From contig NZ_BAGM01000113.1 in the NCBI RefSeq assembly GCF_000308855.1, forward strand, positions 35,792-99,791: a stretch of DNA of 64,000 bases. Reading direction: 5' to 3'. The notes under the pieces were generated by a model that did not search any database, was not told the DNA's origin, and worked only from the letters and a program-made list of their open reading frames with translations. Positions 1 through 8,070 of the stretch are shown here, piece after piece. The position numbers and the translations under genes were made by a program. Numbering within the stretch: position 1 is the first letter of the stretch; the number at the start of each line of letters is the position of its first letter. The stretch is from Nocardia veterana NBRC 100344. Its GTDB lineage: Bacteria; Actinomycetota; Actinomycetes; Mycobacteriales; Mycobacteriaceae.

Positions 1-25
1 CAGCGATCGGTTCCGGGCAAGGGGC

Positions 26-604
26 TCAATGCAATTGGTTCTGCGCGGTTTCCAAACCCACCCGCAGCAGCAGCTCGACCGCATCGGCGGCCTGTTCGAC
101 GAGAACCGGAACCTCTTTGCGTTCGGCCGCCGAGAAGGGCTTGAGCACGAAGTCGGCCGGATCCTGCCGACCGGGCGGACGCCCCACACCGAAGCGCACC
201 CGCAGATAATCCTTGGTGGACAACGCATTCGAGATCGAACGCAGTCCGTTGTGGCCGCCCTCGCCGCCGCCGCGTTTGAGCCGCACGGTGCCGAAGGGCA
301 GATCCAGTTCGTCGTGGACGACGATGATCTCGGTGGCCGGCACCGAGAAGAACCGCGCCAGCGCGGCGACCGGACGCCCGGAGACGTTCATATAGCTGCG
401 CGGCTTGGCCAGCAGCACCTTCCGGCCGTCGAGCCGAGCTTCGACCAGGTCGGCGCCCGACTTCTTGTGCACGGTGAACCGGCCGCCGATGCGCTCGGCG
501 AGCACATCGGCGACCAGGAAACCGGCATTGTGCCTGGTGCGCTCGTATTCGGCGCCGGGATTACCCAGCCCGACGACGAGCGCCGGCACGGTCGATTCCG
601 TCAT
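26..604 (-). CDS. pth: Peptidyl-tRNA hydrolase
   Basis: This 192-residue protein releases peptides from prematurely dropped peptidyl-tRNA in the cytoplasm so that the tRNA can be reused. The sequence has the full family signature: GLGNPG at residues 12-17, TRHNAGF with the catalytic histidine at 25, the YMN asparagine at 73, VVHDELDLP with Asp98, and GGHNG at 117-120. Its length matches bacterial Pth. It lies 23 bp downstream of rplY on the same strand, the same rplY-pth pair seen in mycobacteria, so the two are probably co-transcribed. The start follows from the conserved N-terminus. Confidence 0.97.
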   Translation of the reverse strand: MTESTVPALVVGLGNPGAEYERTRHNAGFLVADVLAERIGGRFTVHKKSGADLVEARLDGRKVLLAKPRSYMNVSGRPVAALARFFSVPATEIIVVHDELDLPFGTVRLKRGGGEGGHNGLRSISNALSTKDYLRVRFGVGRPPGRQDPADFVLKPFSAAERKEVPVLVEQAADAVELLLRVGLETAQNQLH

Positions 605-627
605 CGGAAAACGGTTGGGGGACCGAC

Positions 628-1236
628 TTATTCGGCGCTCTCGCCCTCGCCCTCGGCCTCGCCTTCACCCTCGCCCTCGATGGCCTCGGCGGCCGGCGCG
701 ACGATGATGTTGACGATCAGGGTCTCCGGGTCGCCGGACAGTGCGGCGCCCTTCGGCAGCTCGATCTGACCGGCGGTGATCTGCGTACCGGCCTCCGCGC
801 CCTCGATCGAGACCTCGATGGACTCGGGCACGTTCAGCGCGTCGACCTCGATGGAGACGGTGGTGGCCTCCTGGGTGACCAGGGTGCCCGGACCCGCATC
901 GCCGGCCAGCGCGACCGGCACGTCCACGACGACCTTCTCGCCGCGCTTGACGATCAGCAGGTCGGCGTGCTCGATGTAGCGGCGGATCGGGTGCACGACC
1001 ACGGACTTGGTCATGGCCAGCTGCTTCTTGCCGTCGATCTCCAGGTCCACGACGGCGTTGGTGCCGTGCTCGCGCAGGATCGCGGCGAAGGCCTGGGCGT
1101 TGACCGACAGATGCTTCGGCGCCTCGCCGTGGCCGTACAGCACGGCGGGAACGTTGCCGGCGCGACGGGTGCGGCGCGCGGCGCCCTTGCCGAATTCGGT
1201 GCGGGTCGTGGCTTCGAGGACGCTGACGTCGGACAT
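628..1236 (-). CDS. rplY: 50S ribosomal protein L25 (CTC/TL5 form)
   Basis: This 202-residue protein binds 5S rRNA in the large ribosomal subunit. The N-terminal L25 domain (about 1-95) contains the RTEFGKGAARRTRRAGNVPAV stretch in part and the VLYGHGEAPKHLSV segment. It is followed by the beta-rich TL5/CTC C-terminal domain and an acidic Glu/Gly-rich tail after about residue 180. The long form is usual in actinobacteria. An AGGAGAG ribosome-binding site lies just upstream of the ATG on the minus strand. It is the first gene of the rplY-pth pair. Confidence 0.96.
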   Translation of the reverse strand: MSDVSVLEATTRTEFGKGAARRTRRAGNVPAVLYGHGEAPKHLSVNAQAFAAILREHGTNAVVDLEIDGKKQLAMTKSVVVHPIRRYIEHADLLIVKRGEKVVVDVPVALAGDAGPGTLVTQEATTVSIEVDALNVPESIEVSIEGAEAGTQITAGQIELPKGAALSGDPETLIVNIIVAPAAEAIEGEGEGEAEGEGESAE

Positions 1237-1491
1237 GACTGGAATACTCTCCTACGGCTTTCCGGGGCGGACGGTGTGCGGGCCAGGTACCGTCCGGAAT
1301 GCGGACCGCCCTGGCGAAAGGGTCTGCTCGTCGGGCGACGACCGCACGACAACGACCGGAAGCCGAGCCGCGTCGATCACGGTGTGCACTGGGTGCGACA
1401 CCCTCGCCGAGACAACCTGAGAACAATAGCATGTAGCGGAAAACGCTTCCGCACAGCACCCCGATGCGGTAATGAGCCGCGACACCACCCG

Positions 1492-1510
1492 GCGGGGCGC
1501 GCGGCCCCGC
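1492..1510. terminator. GC-rich hairpin after the acyltransferase gene
   Basis: GCGGGG (1492-1497) and CCCCGC (1505-1510) form a 6-bp stem with a 7-nt loop, just past the acyltransferase stop codon. There is no clear T-run, so termination is inferred from position only. Confidence 0.35.
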
Positions 1511-1516
1511 ACCCGG

Positions 1517-2179
1517 TCAGGCGGATTCGGACCGGAAGTGCGCGGCGTAGCAGTCCACGTAGCGACGACCCGAACGCATCGCCAATTCCACCATCAGATC
1601 GTCGGTCGCAGCCCGGACCGCGGCACGGTCGACCGGACCGAAGGTGCGTGGCGCACCGAAGACGATCCGCACCTTGCCGAAGCGCAGCAGCCGGTGCCCG
1701 CGCCGGTTGACCCGGTCGGTGCCGCTCAACGCGACCGGCACGACCGGCGCTCCGGTCTGCATCGCCACCCGGATCACGCCGGTCCGGCCCCGGTAGACCC
1801 GGCCGTCCGGCGACCGGGTCCCCTCCGGGTGGATTCCCCACACCCCACCGGACTCGAGAATGCGCACGGCCGCGGCCAGCGCATCCGCCGACGCCGAACC
1901 GCCGGAACGATCGACCCGAACCTGCCCGGTCGCGGTCATCACCCACCGATGCAGCCGCCCGCGCCATCCCGGCTCGTCGAAGTACTGACTCTTGGCGAGG
2001 AAGGTGATGCGGCGGGGCAGCACGAGCGCGAGATACAGCGAGTCGATCGCGGCCAGGTGATTCGCCGCGATGATGACCGGCCCGTCCTTCGGAACATGCT
2101 GCAACCCTTCGACTTTCGGCCGTCCCAGAATCCGCAGGAACGGACCGATCAGGACGAACTTCAAAAGCCAATACCACAT
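1517..2179 (-). CDS. 1-acylglycerol-3-phosphate O-acyltransferase-like protein (PlsC/LPLAT family)
   Basis: This 220-residue membrane-associated acyltransferase probably transfers an acyl chain to a lysophospholipid or related acceptor. It has the HX4D box (NHLAAID, about 40-46) and the substrate-phosphate box HPEGTRS (about 117-123), plus a hydrophobic N-terminal anchor. I prefer the ATG at 2179 to the GTG at 2185, because GGAGG (2186-2190 on the plus strand as CCTCC) touches the GTG but lies 6 nt from the ATG. It is divergent from the TetR gene at 2293, and both promoters share two palindromic operators, so the TetR protein probably represses it. The exact acyl acceptor cannot be read from the sequence. 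Confidence 0.9.
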   Translation of the reverse strand: MWYWLLKFVLIGPFLRILGRPKVEGLQHVPKDGPVIIAANHLAAIDSLYLALVLPRRITFLAKSQYFDEPGWRGRLHRWVMTATGQVRVDRSGGSASADALAAAVRILESGGVWGIHPEGTRSPDGRVYRGRTGVIRVAMQTGAPVVPVALSGTDRVNRRGHRLLRFGKVRIVFGAPRTFGPVDRAAVRAATDDLMVELAMRSGRRYVDCYAAHFRSESA

Positions 2180-2200
2180 GGGCACCCTCCACGACCGCTT

Positions 2201-2239
2201 GTAGACATTGTCTACGCCAGTTTAGTAGACACTGTCTAC
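2201..2239. promoter_or_regulatory. Two tandem TetR-type operators
   Basis: Two perfect 15-bp palindromes of the form GTAGACANTGTCTAC occupy 2201-2215 and 2225-2239, with 24 bp between centres. They lie in the 113-bp space between the divergent acyltransferase and TetR genes. The first is only about 20 bp from the acyltransferase start. They are most simply the operators of the adjacent TetR repressor. Confidence 0.85.
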
Positions 2240-2292
2240 ACCCGCGGCCGACGGCGGCTGCCCGCAGCCGACGCCGACCTCGACACGCGACA

Positions 2293-2856
2293 ATGACCCG
2301 CATGGATGTCGACGAACCACTGCGGGAGCGGCTGGTGAGCGCGGGAGTGGGGCTGCTGGAGGAGGTGGGCGCCGCCCAACTCGGACTGCGGGCGATCGCG
2401 CGGGCGGCGGGCGTGTCGCACGGAGCGCCGCGACGCTACTTCCCCACGCACAATGCGCTGCTCGCCGCCGTCGCGGTGCGCGGCTTCGCCGATCTGAGCG
2501 CCCGATTCGCGCGGCACGACGACGAGAGCCCGCGGATCCGCATCGACCACATGGCCGGTGCCTACATCGACTTCGCGGCCGCGCGGCCGGAGATGTTCAC
2601 CCTGATGTTCCGCCACGACCTGCTCCAGGGCTCCGGAGAGAATCTGCGCCGCAAGACGATTCCGCTCTACCGGGCGTGGACGGACCTGGTCGCGAGCTGC
2701 GTGTCCGACCGCGCGGACGAGCGCGCCTTCGGCCTGTGGACCAATCTGCACGGCATCGCCACGCTCGTGGCCAACCGCAGCGTCGAACTGATCGCACCGG
2801 GGATCGATCTGGACCGGCTGGTACTGCGGACCGTCGCGCGACATCTGTCCGACTGA
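2293..2856 (+). CDS. TetR/AcrR family transcriptional regulator
   Basis: This 187-residue protein has a standard TetR N-terminal helix-turn-helix (LRAIARAAGVSHGAPRRYFP, about 36-55) and an all-helical ligand domain of normal length. It is divergent from a PlsC-like acyltransferase, and two GTAGACANTGTCTAC palindromes lie between them, which suggests autoregulation and control of the acyltransferase. No strong Shine-Dalgarno sequence precedes the ATG at 2293. The ATG at 2302 (MDVDEPLRERL) is a possible alternative start. The ligand is unknown. Confidence 0.9.
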   Translation: MTRMDVDEPLRERLVSAGVGLLEEVGAAQLGLRAIARAAGVSHGAPRRYFPTHNALLAAVAVRGFADLSARFARHDDESPRIRIDHMAGAYIDFAAARPEMFTLMFRHDLLQGSGENLRRKTIPLYRAWTDLVASCVSDRADERAFGLWTNLHGIATLVANRSVELIAPGIDLDRLVLRTVARHLSD

Positions 2857-3026
2857 ACCCGATCGCGGAGGACGCCGCCTCGCGTCGGGGTGCGGCGACC
2901 CGGCCGCGCGGTAACACCCGCTCTGACCGGCAGCTTTCCTCCGGCCGCAGTCCTCCCGATGCCGGGCCGAGCCGCTGGCTCCCGTATTCTGATGCTTTGC
3001 CCTGTCCCGCGAAGAGGAGCCGATCG

Positions 3027-4646
3027 GTGAATTCCCCCGCAGCCAGCACGACCACATCCGGGCGGGTGGCGCAGGAGGCGGAACGGCGGCGCACCTTCGC
3101 GGTCATCTCCCATCCCGACGCCGGTAAATCGACGCTCACCGAGGCGCTCGCGCTGCACGCCAAGATGATCTCCGAGGCCGGCGCCATCCACGGCAAGTCG
3201 GGCCGCAAGTCGACCGTTTCGGACTGGATGGAGATGGAGAAGGCACGCGGTATCTCGGTCAGCTCGACCGCGCTGCAGTTCGAATACGGCGAGTGTGTGA
3301 TCAACCTGGTCGACACCCCCGGTCACTCCGACTTCTCCGAGGACACCTACCGGGTACTGACCGCCGTCGACGCGGCCGTCATGTTGATCGACGCGGCCAA
3401 AGGCCTGGAACCGCAGACGCTCAAGTTGTTCCAGGTGTGCCGGCATCGCGGCATTCCGGTGATCACCGTGATCAACAAGTGGGACCGGCCGGGCCGCGCC
3501 CCACTCGAACTGCTCGACGAGATCAACGAGCGAATCGGGCTGACCCCGACGCCGCTGTTCCTGCCGGTGGGTATCGCGGGCGACTTCCGCGGGCTGCTGC
3601 GGCGCGGGCCCGACGGCGTCGCCACCGAATACATCCACTTCACCCGGACCGCGGGCGGCGCGACCATCGCGCCGGAGGAATCGTTCACCCCCGAACAGGC
3701 CGCCGCTCGCGAGGGCGAGCCGTGGGAGACCGCGGCCGAGGAGAGCGAACTGCTGTCGGCCACCGGGCAGGACCACGACCAGGAGTTGTTCCTGGCCGGC
3801 CAGACCTCCCCCGTCATCTATGCCTCCGCGATGCTGAACTTCGGTGTCCGGCAACTCCTCGACACCCTGGTAGCCCTGGCACCGTCACCGGGCCCGCGCA
3901 CCGACATCACCGGCACTCCGCGGGAACCCTCGGACCCGTTCAGCGCGGTGGTCTTCAAGGTGCAGGCGGGAATGGACGCCGCGCACCGCGACCGGCTGGC
4001 CTTCATGCGCATCGTCTCCGGAGAGTTCGAGCGCGGCATGGTCGTCACGCATGCGCAGACCGGTCGCCCGTTCGCGACCAAATACGCGCTCACGGTGTTC
4101 GGCCGGGAACGCGCGACCGTCGACACCGCCTATCCCGGTGACGTGGTCGGCCTGGTGAACGCGACCGCGCTCGCGCCCGGACACACCCTGTTCGTGGACA
4201 AGAAGGTGGAGTTCCCGCCGATCCCGTCGTTCGCCCCGGAACATTTCGCCACCCTGCGCGCCCGTAGCGCCGGCAAGTACAAGCAGTTCCGCAAGGCGAT
4301 CGATCAGCTCGACTCCGAGGGTGTGGTGCAGGTGCTGCGCAACGACGTGCGCGGCGACGCCTCCCCCGTTCTGGCCGCAGTCGGCCCGATGCAGTTCGAG
4401 GTGGTCACCGCCCGCATGCAGGCCGAGTTCAACGTCGAAACGCAGCTGGACTTCCTGCCCTACCAGCTGGCCCGCCGCACCGACGCCGCCTCGGCGCCGG
4501 AGCTGGACCGCCAGCGCGGAGTCGAGGTCTTCACCCGCACCGACGGGGCGATCCTGGCCCTGTTCAGCGATAAGTGGCGGCTGCAGTACATCCAGAAGGA
4601 AATGGCCGACCTGACGCTGGAACCGCTCGTCGCCACCGCGGACTGA
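3027..4646 (+). CDS. prfC: Peptide chain release factor 3
   Basis: This 539-residue GTPase recycles release factors RF1/RF2 from the ribosome after peptide release. The G motifs are intact: HPDAGKST at about 29-36, DTPGHSDF at about 96-103 and NKWD at about 150-153. The RF3-type C-terminal domain follows, and length agrees with the family. I chose the GTG at 3027 because an AAGAGGAG ribosome-binding site (3012-3019) lies 7 nt before it and the family N-terminus begins there. The frame stays open back to 2676, but that part overlaps the TetR gene and resembles no RF3. Its nearest neighbours give no functional link. Confidence 0.96.
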   Translation: MNSPAASTTTSGRVAQEAERRRTFAVISHPDAGKSTLTEALALHAKMISEAGAIHGKSGRKSTVSDWMEMEKARGISVSSTALQFEYGECVINLVDTPGHSDFSEDTYRVLTAVDAAVMLIDAAKGLEPQTLKLFQVCRHRGIPVITVINKWDRPGRAPLELLDEINERIGLTPTPLFLPVGIAGDFRGLLRRGPDGVATEYIHFTRTAGGATIAPEESFTPEQAAAREGEPWETAAEESELLSATGQDHDQELFLAGQTSPVIYASAMLNFGVRQLLDTLVALAPSPGPRTDITGTPREPSDPFSAVVFKVQAGMDAAHRDRLAFMRIVSGEFERGMVVTHAQTGRPFATKYALTVFGRERATVDTAYPGDVVGLVNATALAPGHTLFVDKKVEFPPIPSFAPEHFATLRARSAGKYKQFRKAIDQLDSEGVVQVLRNDVRGDASPVLAAVGPMQFEVVTARMQAEFNVETQLDFLPYQLARRTDAASAPELDRQRGVEVFTRTDGAILALFSDKWRLQYIQKEMADLTLEPLVATAD

Positions 4647-4695
4647 CGGGGACGACCGAAGGCGGCAGCGGAGCGGGACGACCGCAGCCGAGCAC

Positions 4696-5256
4696 CTACC
4701 CGATCGCCTGCTCGTCCGGTTCTTCCTCCACGCCGCCGGGCGTGTCCTCGATTCGGGACACCACCCCCGGAATGTCCGGCGCGGTGCCGGGCTCGCCGGT
4801 GATCACACCCCACCGGCTGGCGGTCAGCCGCAGGCTCGGCAGGTCCGACAGCGACAGCACCACCTCGTAGGTTCGCTCGTAGCCGGTGTGCGCGATCCGC
4901 CAATGCCCGTCGTCGCAGCGCACGTACCGGTCGTTGTAGAACGCCGCTCCGCGCAGCAGCATGTTGTGACCGGGGATGAGGACGGTGTCGGCGAGGTACC
5001 AGGTGCCGGTCGCCGCGTCGCCGTCGATATCGATCTCGGGGTGGTCGCACCGATGCTCGGTGATCACGTGCGGGCCGAGCGTATTGCGCATGAACGCCAG
5101 GAAGGCGTCACGCGATTCGAACTGCAGATATTCGCTGTAGGTCGCCGTCGCCTCCGGGATCATCGTGTCGGCGAAGTCTTCCCACGATTTGGTATCGAGT
5201 GCTCGCAAGTACCGGAACTTCAGCCGGCTGATCGCGGAGACGGCATCGGAGTCCAT
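4696..5256 (-). CDS. Nuclear transport factor 2-like / SnoaL-type protein
   Basis: This 186-residue protein has the cone-shaped alpha+beta barrel pattern of the NTF2/SnoaL_4 group. The N-terminal helices (IS-RLKFRYLRALDTKSWEDF) precede strands around ATGTWYLADTV and GAAFYNDRYVRCDDGHWRIAHTGYER. The fold hosts enzymes such as limonene epoxide hydrolase, steroid isomerases and polyketide cyclases, and also non-catalytic binders. The acidic, Pro-rich C-terminal 40 residues look like an unstructured extension. It stands alone, convergent with prfC, so the substrate cannot be inferred. Confidence 0.8.
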   Translation of the reverse strand: MDSDAVSAISRLKFRYLRALDTKSWEDFADTMIPEATATYSEYLQFESRDAFLAFMRNTLGPHVITEHRCDHPEIDIDGDAATGTWYLADTVLIPGHNMLLRGAAFYNDRYVRCDDGHWRIAHTGYERTYEVVLSLSDLPSLRLTASRWGVITGEPGTAPDIPGVVSRIEDTPGGVEEEPDEQAIG

Positions 5257-5345
5257 ACCTCAACAATCCCACCGGATCCGGCGAATCTGCGCAGATCCGG
5301 AAATCTGTATCGGATCGCTATACAGCGTTCACCGGCGGCGGTGGG

Positions 5346-6218
5346 TCAGGACCCGTTGATGGTGAAGCAGGTCTTGCAGAAATCCTCGCCGAACTCGGTG
5401 AGCCGCAGGCTCTTCCGCACGATCTTCGGTACCCGCCCGGCCTGTTTGAGCGCCGATTCCACGATCGGCTGGACCTCGAGCACCATGTAACGGCTCAGTA
5501 CCACCGGGTCGTCGGAGGTGGTCAGCAAACCCAGCCGATTCAGATTGATCAGATACAGCCGCGACCGGTCCGGATAGCGCACGCCGGCCTGCTCGGGCAC
5601 CGACGTCAGATCGCCCGCGACCAGTTCCGAGCCGATCCCCAGCGGACGATTGGTGCGCACGTCGACCGTGGGCTGCGGACCGTTGATGGCCATGAACCGC
5701 AGAATCCGGGCCTCGTCGGAGGACAGCTGGTCGAGAATGCGGTCGTAGGCCGGGTGCACCTCCTCGGTGAAGTACACATCAGCCGAGCGGGCGAGCAGAT
5801 TGTCACCGCGACGGCGCAGGTCGGCGAGGGTGGACGAGCGGACCAGTCCGCCGGTTGCGGGCCCGGCCGCATGTCCGTTGGTGGGGACGTAGCTGACGAT
5901 TTCCCGTACCGAGCCCTCGGTCACGCCGAGGACGCTGCGGGCGACGGACTGCAGTGCGGCGCCGGTGCGTTCGGCGATCTCGGTGGACGATTCGCCGTCC
6001 AGGGCGGCCTGCGCGATCTGCTTGGTGACCTCGAGTCCGGTGCCGACCGCCCACTGCCCGCCGCGAACCGCCGTCCCGGCGGCCAGACCCGCCGCGCGGA
6101 AGACGCCGCGGATCATGCGGGCTTCGTTGCTGATCTGCCGCTTCTCCACGTCCGAGCTGCGTTCCACAGCTCGGGAACCGGGTCGGACCACATCCTGTCC
6201 GGTCCTGTCGTCTGCCAC
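5346..6218 (-). CDS. Abi-alpha (DUF4393)-like protein
   Basis: This 290-residue protein resembles the abortive-infection protein alpha family, judged from memory of the conserved block SADVYFTEEVHPAYDRILDQLS followed by EARILRFMA-NGPQP-VDVRT and a C-terminal helical domain ending LRLTEFGEDFCKTC. A second, clearly homologous copy lies at 8061-9008 and shares the same block, with a DUF445 membrane protein between them. The gene starts with GTG at 6218, preceded by GAGAAGGA. Despite the family name, in actinobacteria the trio looks chromosomal and stable, and a phage-defence role is not shown here. The Gly/Ala-rich N-terminal region may associate with membranes. Confidence 0.75.
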   Translation of the reverse strand: MADDRTGQDVVRPGSRAVERSSDVEKRQISNEARMIRGVFRAAGLAAGTAVRGGQWAVGTGLEVTKQIAQAALDGESSTEIAERTGAALQSVARSVLGVTEGSVREIVSYVPTNGHAAGPATGGLVRSSTLADLRRRGDNLLARSADVYFTEEVHPAYDRILDQLSSDEARILRFMAINGPQPTVDVRTNRPLGIGSELVAGDLTSVPEQAGVRYPDRSRLYLINLNRLGLLTTSDDPVVLSRYMVLEVQPIVESALKQAGRVPKIVRKSLRLTEFGEDFCKTCFTINGS

Positions 6219-6480
6219 GTCCTTCTCCGAATATCGCCAGGTGAACGAATCCGCTCACATATTCCTACCGCACCCCGAGGCCACCGGCTCATGTTCGGCG
6301 GTCCTCGGCCATGAGCACCGACACCCGCACAGCGATCGCGGCATGAATGTGGTTCCGGTCATTCTTGCGGCTGCCGCTGTCCGGTGCGACATTCCGATCG
6401 CCCGATGTGATCGAAGTCTCCGCTGAATACGCTACCGTGTAGCAGCTTCCAACCCGAATCCCATGGCGACTTCCGGGCCG

Positions 6481-6638
6481 TCGCTCCGGTCGTATTGCAT
6501 TGGCGACCTCCGCGGCGGCCTCCGGGGTTACGCGCGCTGCCTCCTCCGGCCGCGTCGCTCCGGTCGTATTGCCTGCGACCTCCGCGGCGGCCTCCGGGGT
6601 TACGCGCGCTGCCTCCTCCGGCCGCGTCGCTCCGGTCG
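6481..6638. repeat. Direct tandem repeat of 72-74 bp, about 2.2 copies
   Basis: Copy 1 is 6481-6554 and copy 2 is 6555-6626. A third partial copy (TCGCTCCGGTCG) is at 6627-6638. The units differ mainly by a 2-bp indel near 6499. The array lies in the region between the Abi-alpha gene and the DUF445 gene, about 110 bp before the DUF445 start. Each unit contains a CGCGGCGGCCTCCGGGG core. I see no coding sequence or palindromic spacer structure here. Confidence 0.95.
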
Positions 6639-6747
6639 CAATTGGACCCGTTTCCGGAATTCACAGTAAGGTTCGCCTGGCCGACGGGGTACGTTGAAGT
6701 GCCGGTGTGACGGCGGTCACTCGGTAAGGGGTCGGCAGGAGGGTGTC

Positions 6748-8070
6748 GTGCTGGATAGTTTGCTGGGTTTTCACCCGACGATATTGCTGGAACTGATCAC
6801 GATCCCTCTGTTCACGGGCGTCATCGGCTACATCACCAACTGGACCGGCATCCTGATGCTGTTCAAGCCGCTTCGCTTTCACGGCTTTCGGGTGCCCGGT
6901 TTGAAATGGCTCTTTCCATACCTCCCCAAGCGCATTCAGGTGCTGCCGCTGTTGCAGTACGACGGCCGGATGGGCTGGCAGGGAATCGTGCCGTCGCGCG
7001 CCGACAAGATGGCCTCGATCGCGGTCGACAAAGGCCTGTCGAAACTCGGCAGTGTGGCCGACTTCTATCGCGAACTCGAGCCCGACGAACTGGCCGCCCA
7101 CCTCACCGATATGGCCCAGTCGCAGATTCGGGAGATCGTCGAAGAGATCGCCCGCCGCGAACATCCCCAGCTCTGGTACAACCTGCCCGTCCAGGTCCGG
7201 GAGTTGGTACACGAACGGGTCCGGGAACAGCTGCCGGATATTCTCCGGGAACTGACCGACGAACTCGGGTCGAACATCGAACAACTGCTCGATGTCAAAC
7301 AGATGGTGATCCGGTATTTCCAGTCGCGGCCGCAACTGCTCAACACGGTATTTCAGGTGCTCGGCGCCAAGGAACTGCGGTTCATGCAGAACTTCGGCTT
7401 CTATTTCGGCGCGCCGATGGGTCTGGTGCTGGTCGGGGTGTTGCATCTGACCCACTGGTCGCCGTTGGTGGTGCTGCCGATCGGTGGGGTGATCATCGGC
7501 TGGGTGGTCAACTGGATCGGGCTCAACATGATCTTCGAGCCCGCCTATCCCAAGTGGTGGTGCCCGTGGCGGCAGGGTTTGCTGATCAAGCGGCAACCCG
7601 AAATCACCGAGGGCTATGCCGAATTGGTCGCCACCCAGATCATCACCGTCGCCAATGTCGGTGACGAACTGCTCAACGGCCCGCGCTCGGATCGCACCAT
7701 GCAGGTACTCGAGGACACCCTGCGCCCGGCGACCGACCGCGCCCTGGGCCCGATGCGCGGGGCGCTGAAATTCATGATCGGCAGCCGTGACTACGCCACG
7801 CTGCAGACGCGCTTCACCGACGAGGCCAAATCGCTGGCTCCGGCGGCCTTCGCCGATCCGGGCTTCAACGCCCAGCAGAGCCGACAGGTCAGCCAGTACA
7901 TCGCCAAGCAGATGGCGGCGCTGAAACCGCCGGACTTCGTCGACATGTTGCGCGCGGCGATCAAACAGGACGAGTGGCTTTTGTTCGTTCATGGCGGTGT
8001 GCTGGGCCTCATCGCCGGTTACGCTCATCTTCTGATCTTCGGAACGGAAGTGGCGAACGTATGGCTGTGA
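6748..8070 (+). CDS. DUF445 family membrane protein
   Basis: This 440-residue protein belongs to the DUF445 family (YheB-like). It has N-terminal and central hydrophobic segments with the paired family signatures GYITNWTGILMLFKP near the N-terminus and GWVVNWIGLNMIFEP in the middle, and a hydrophobic C-terminal segment (VHGGVLGLIAGYAHLLIFG). Charged helical regions between them suggest a large cytoplasmic domain. The GTG at 6748 is chosen because AGGAGG (6737-6742) lies 5 nt upstream. Its last 10 bases overlap the downstream Abi-alpha gene, so the two are translationally coupled. Function is unknown. Confidence 0.9.
   Translation: MLDSLLGFHPTILLELITIPLFTGVIGYITNWTGILMLFKPLRFHGFRVPGLKWLFPYLPKRIQVLPLLQYDGRMGWQGIVPSRADKMASIAVDKGLSKLGSVADFYRELEPDELAAHLTDMAQSQIREIVEEIARREHPQLWYNLPVQVRELVHERVREQLPDILRELTDELGSNIEQLLDVKQMVIRYFQSRPQLLNTVFQVLGAKELRFMQNFGFYFGAPMGLVLVGVLHLTHWSPLVVLPIGGVIIGWVVNWIGLNMIFEPAYPKWWCPWRQGLLIKRQPEITEGYAELVATQIITVANVGDELLNGPRSDRTMQVLEDTLRPATDRALGPMRGALKFMIGSRDYATLQTRFTDEAKSLAPAAFADPGFNAQQSRQVSQYIAKQMAALKPPDFVDMLRAAIKQDEWLLFVHGGVLGLIAGYAHLLIFGTEVANVWL

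Noticed and set aside
29..769. Long plus-strand open frames opposite pth and rplY
   Set aside because: They are antisense to well-supported genes and have no recognisable domains; high GC keeps them open.
2676..3026. Upstream extension of prfC
   Set aside because: It overlaps the TetR gene and lacks RF3 similarity; the GTG at 3027 has a good ribosome-binding site.
6481..6638. CRISPR array
   Set aside because: The units are contiguous and nearly identical, without distinct spacers, and no cas genes are near.
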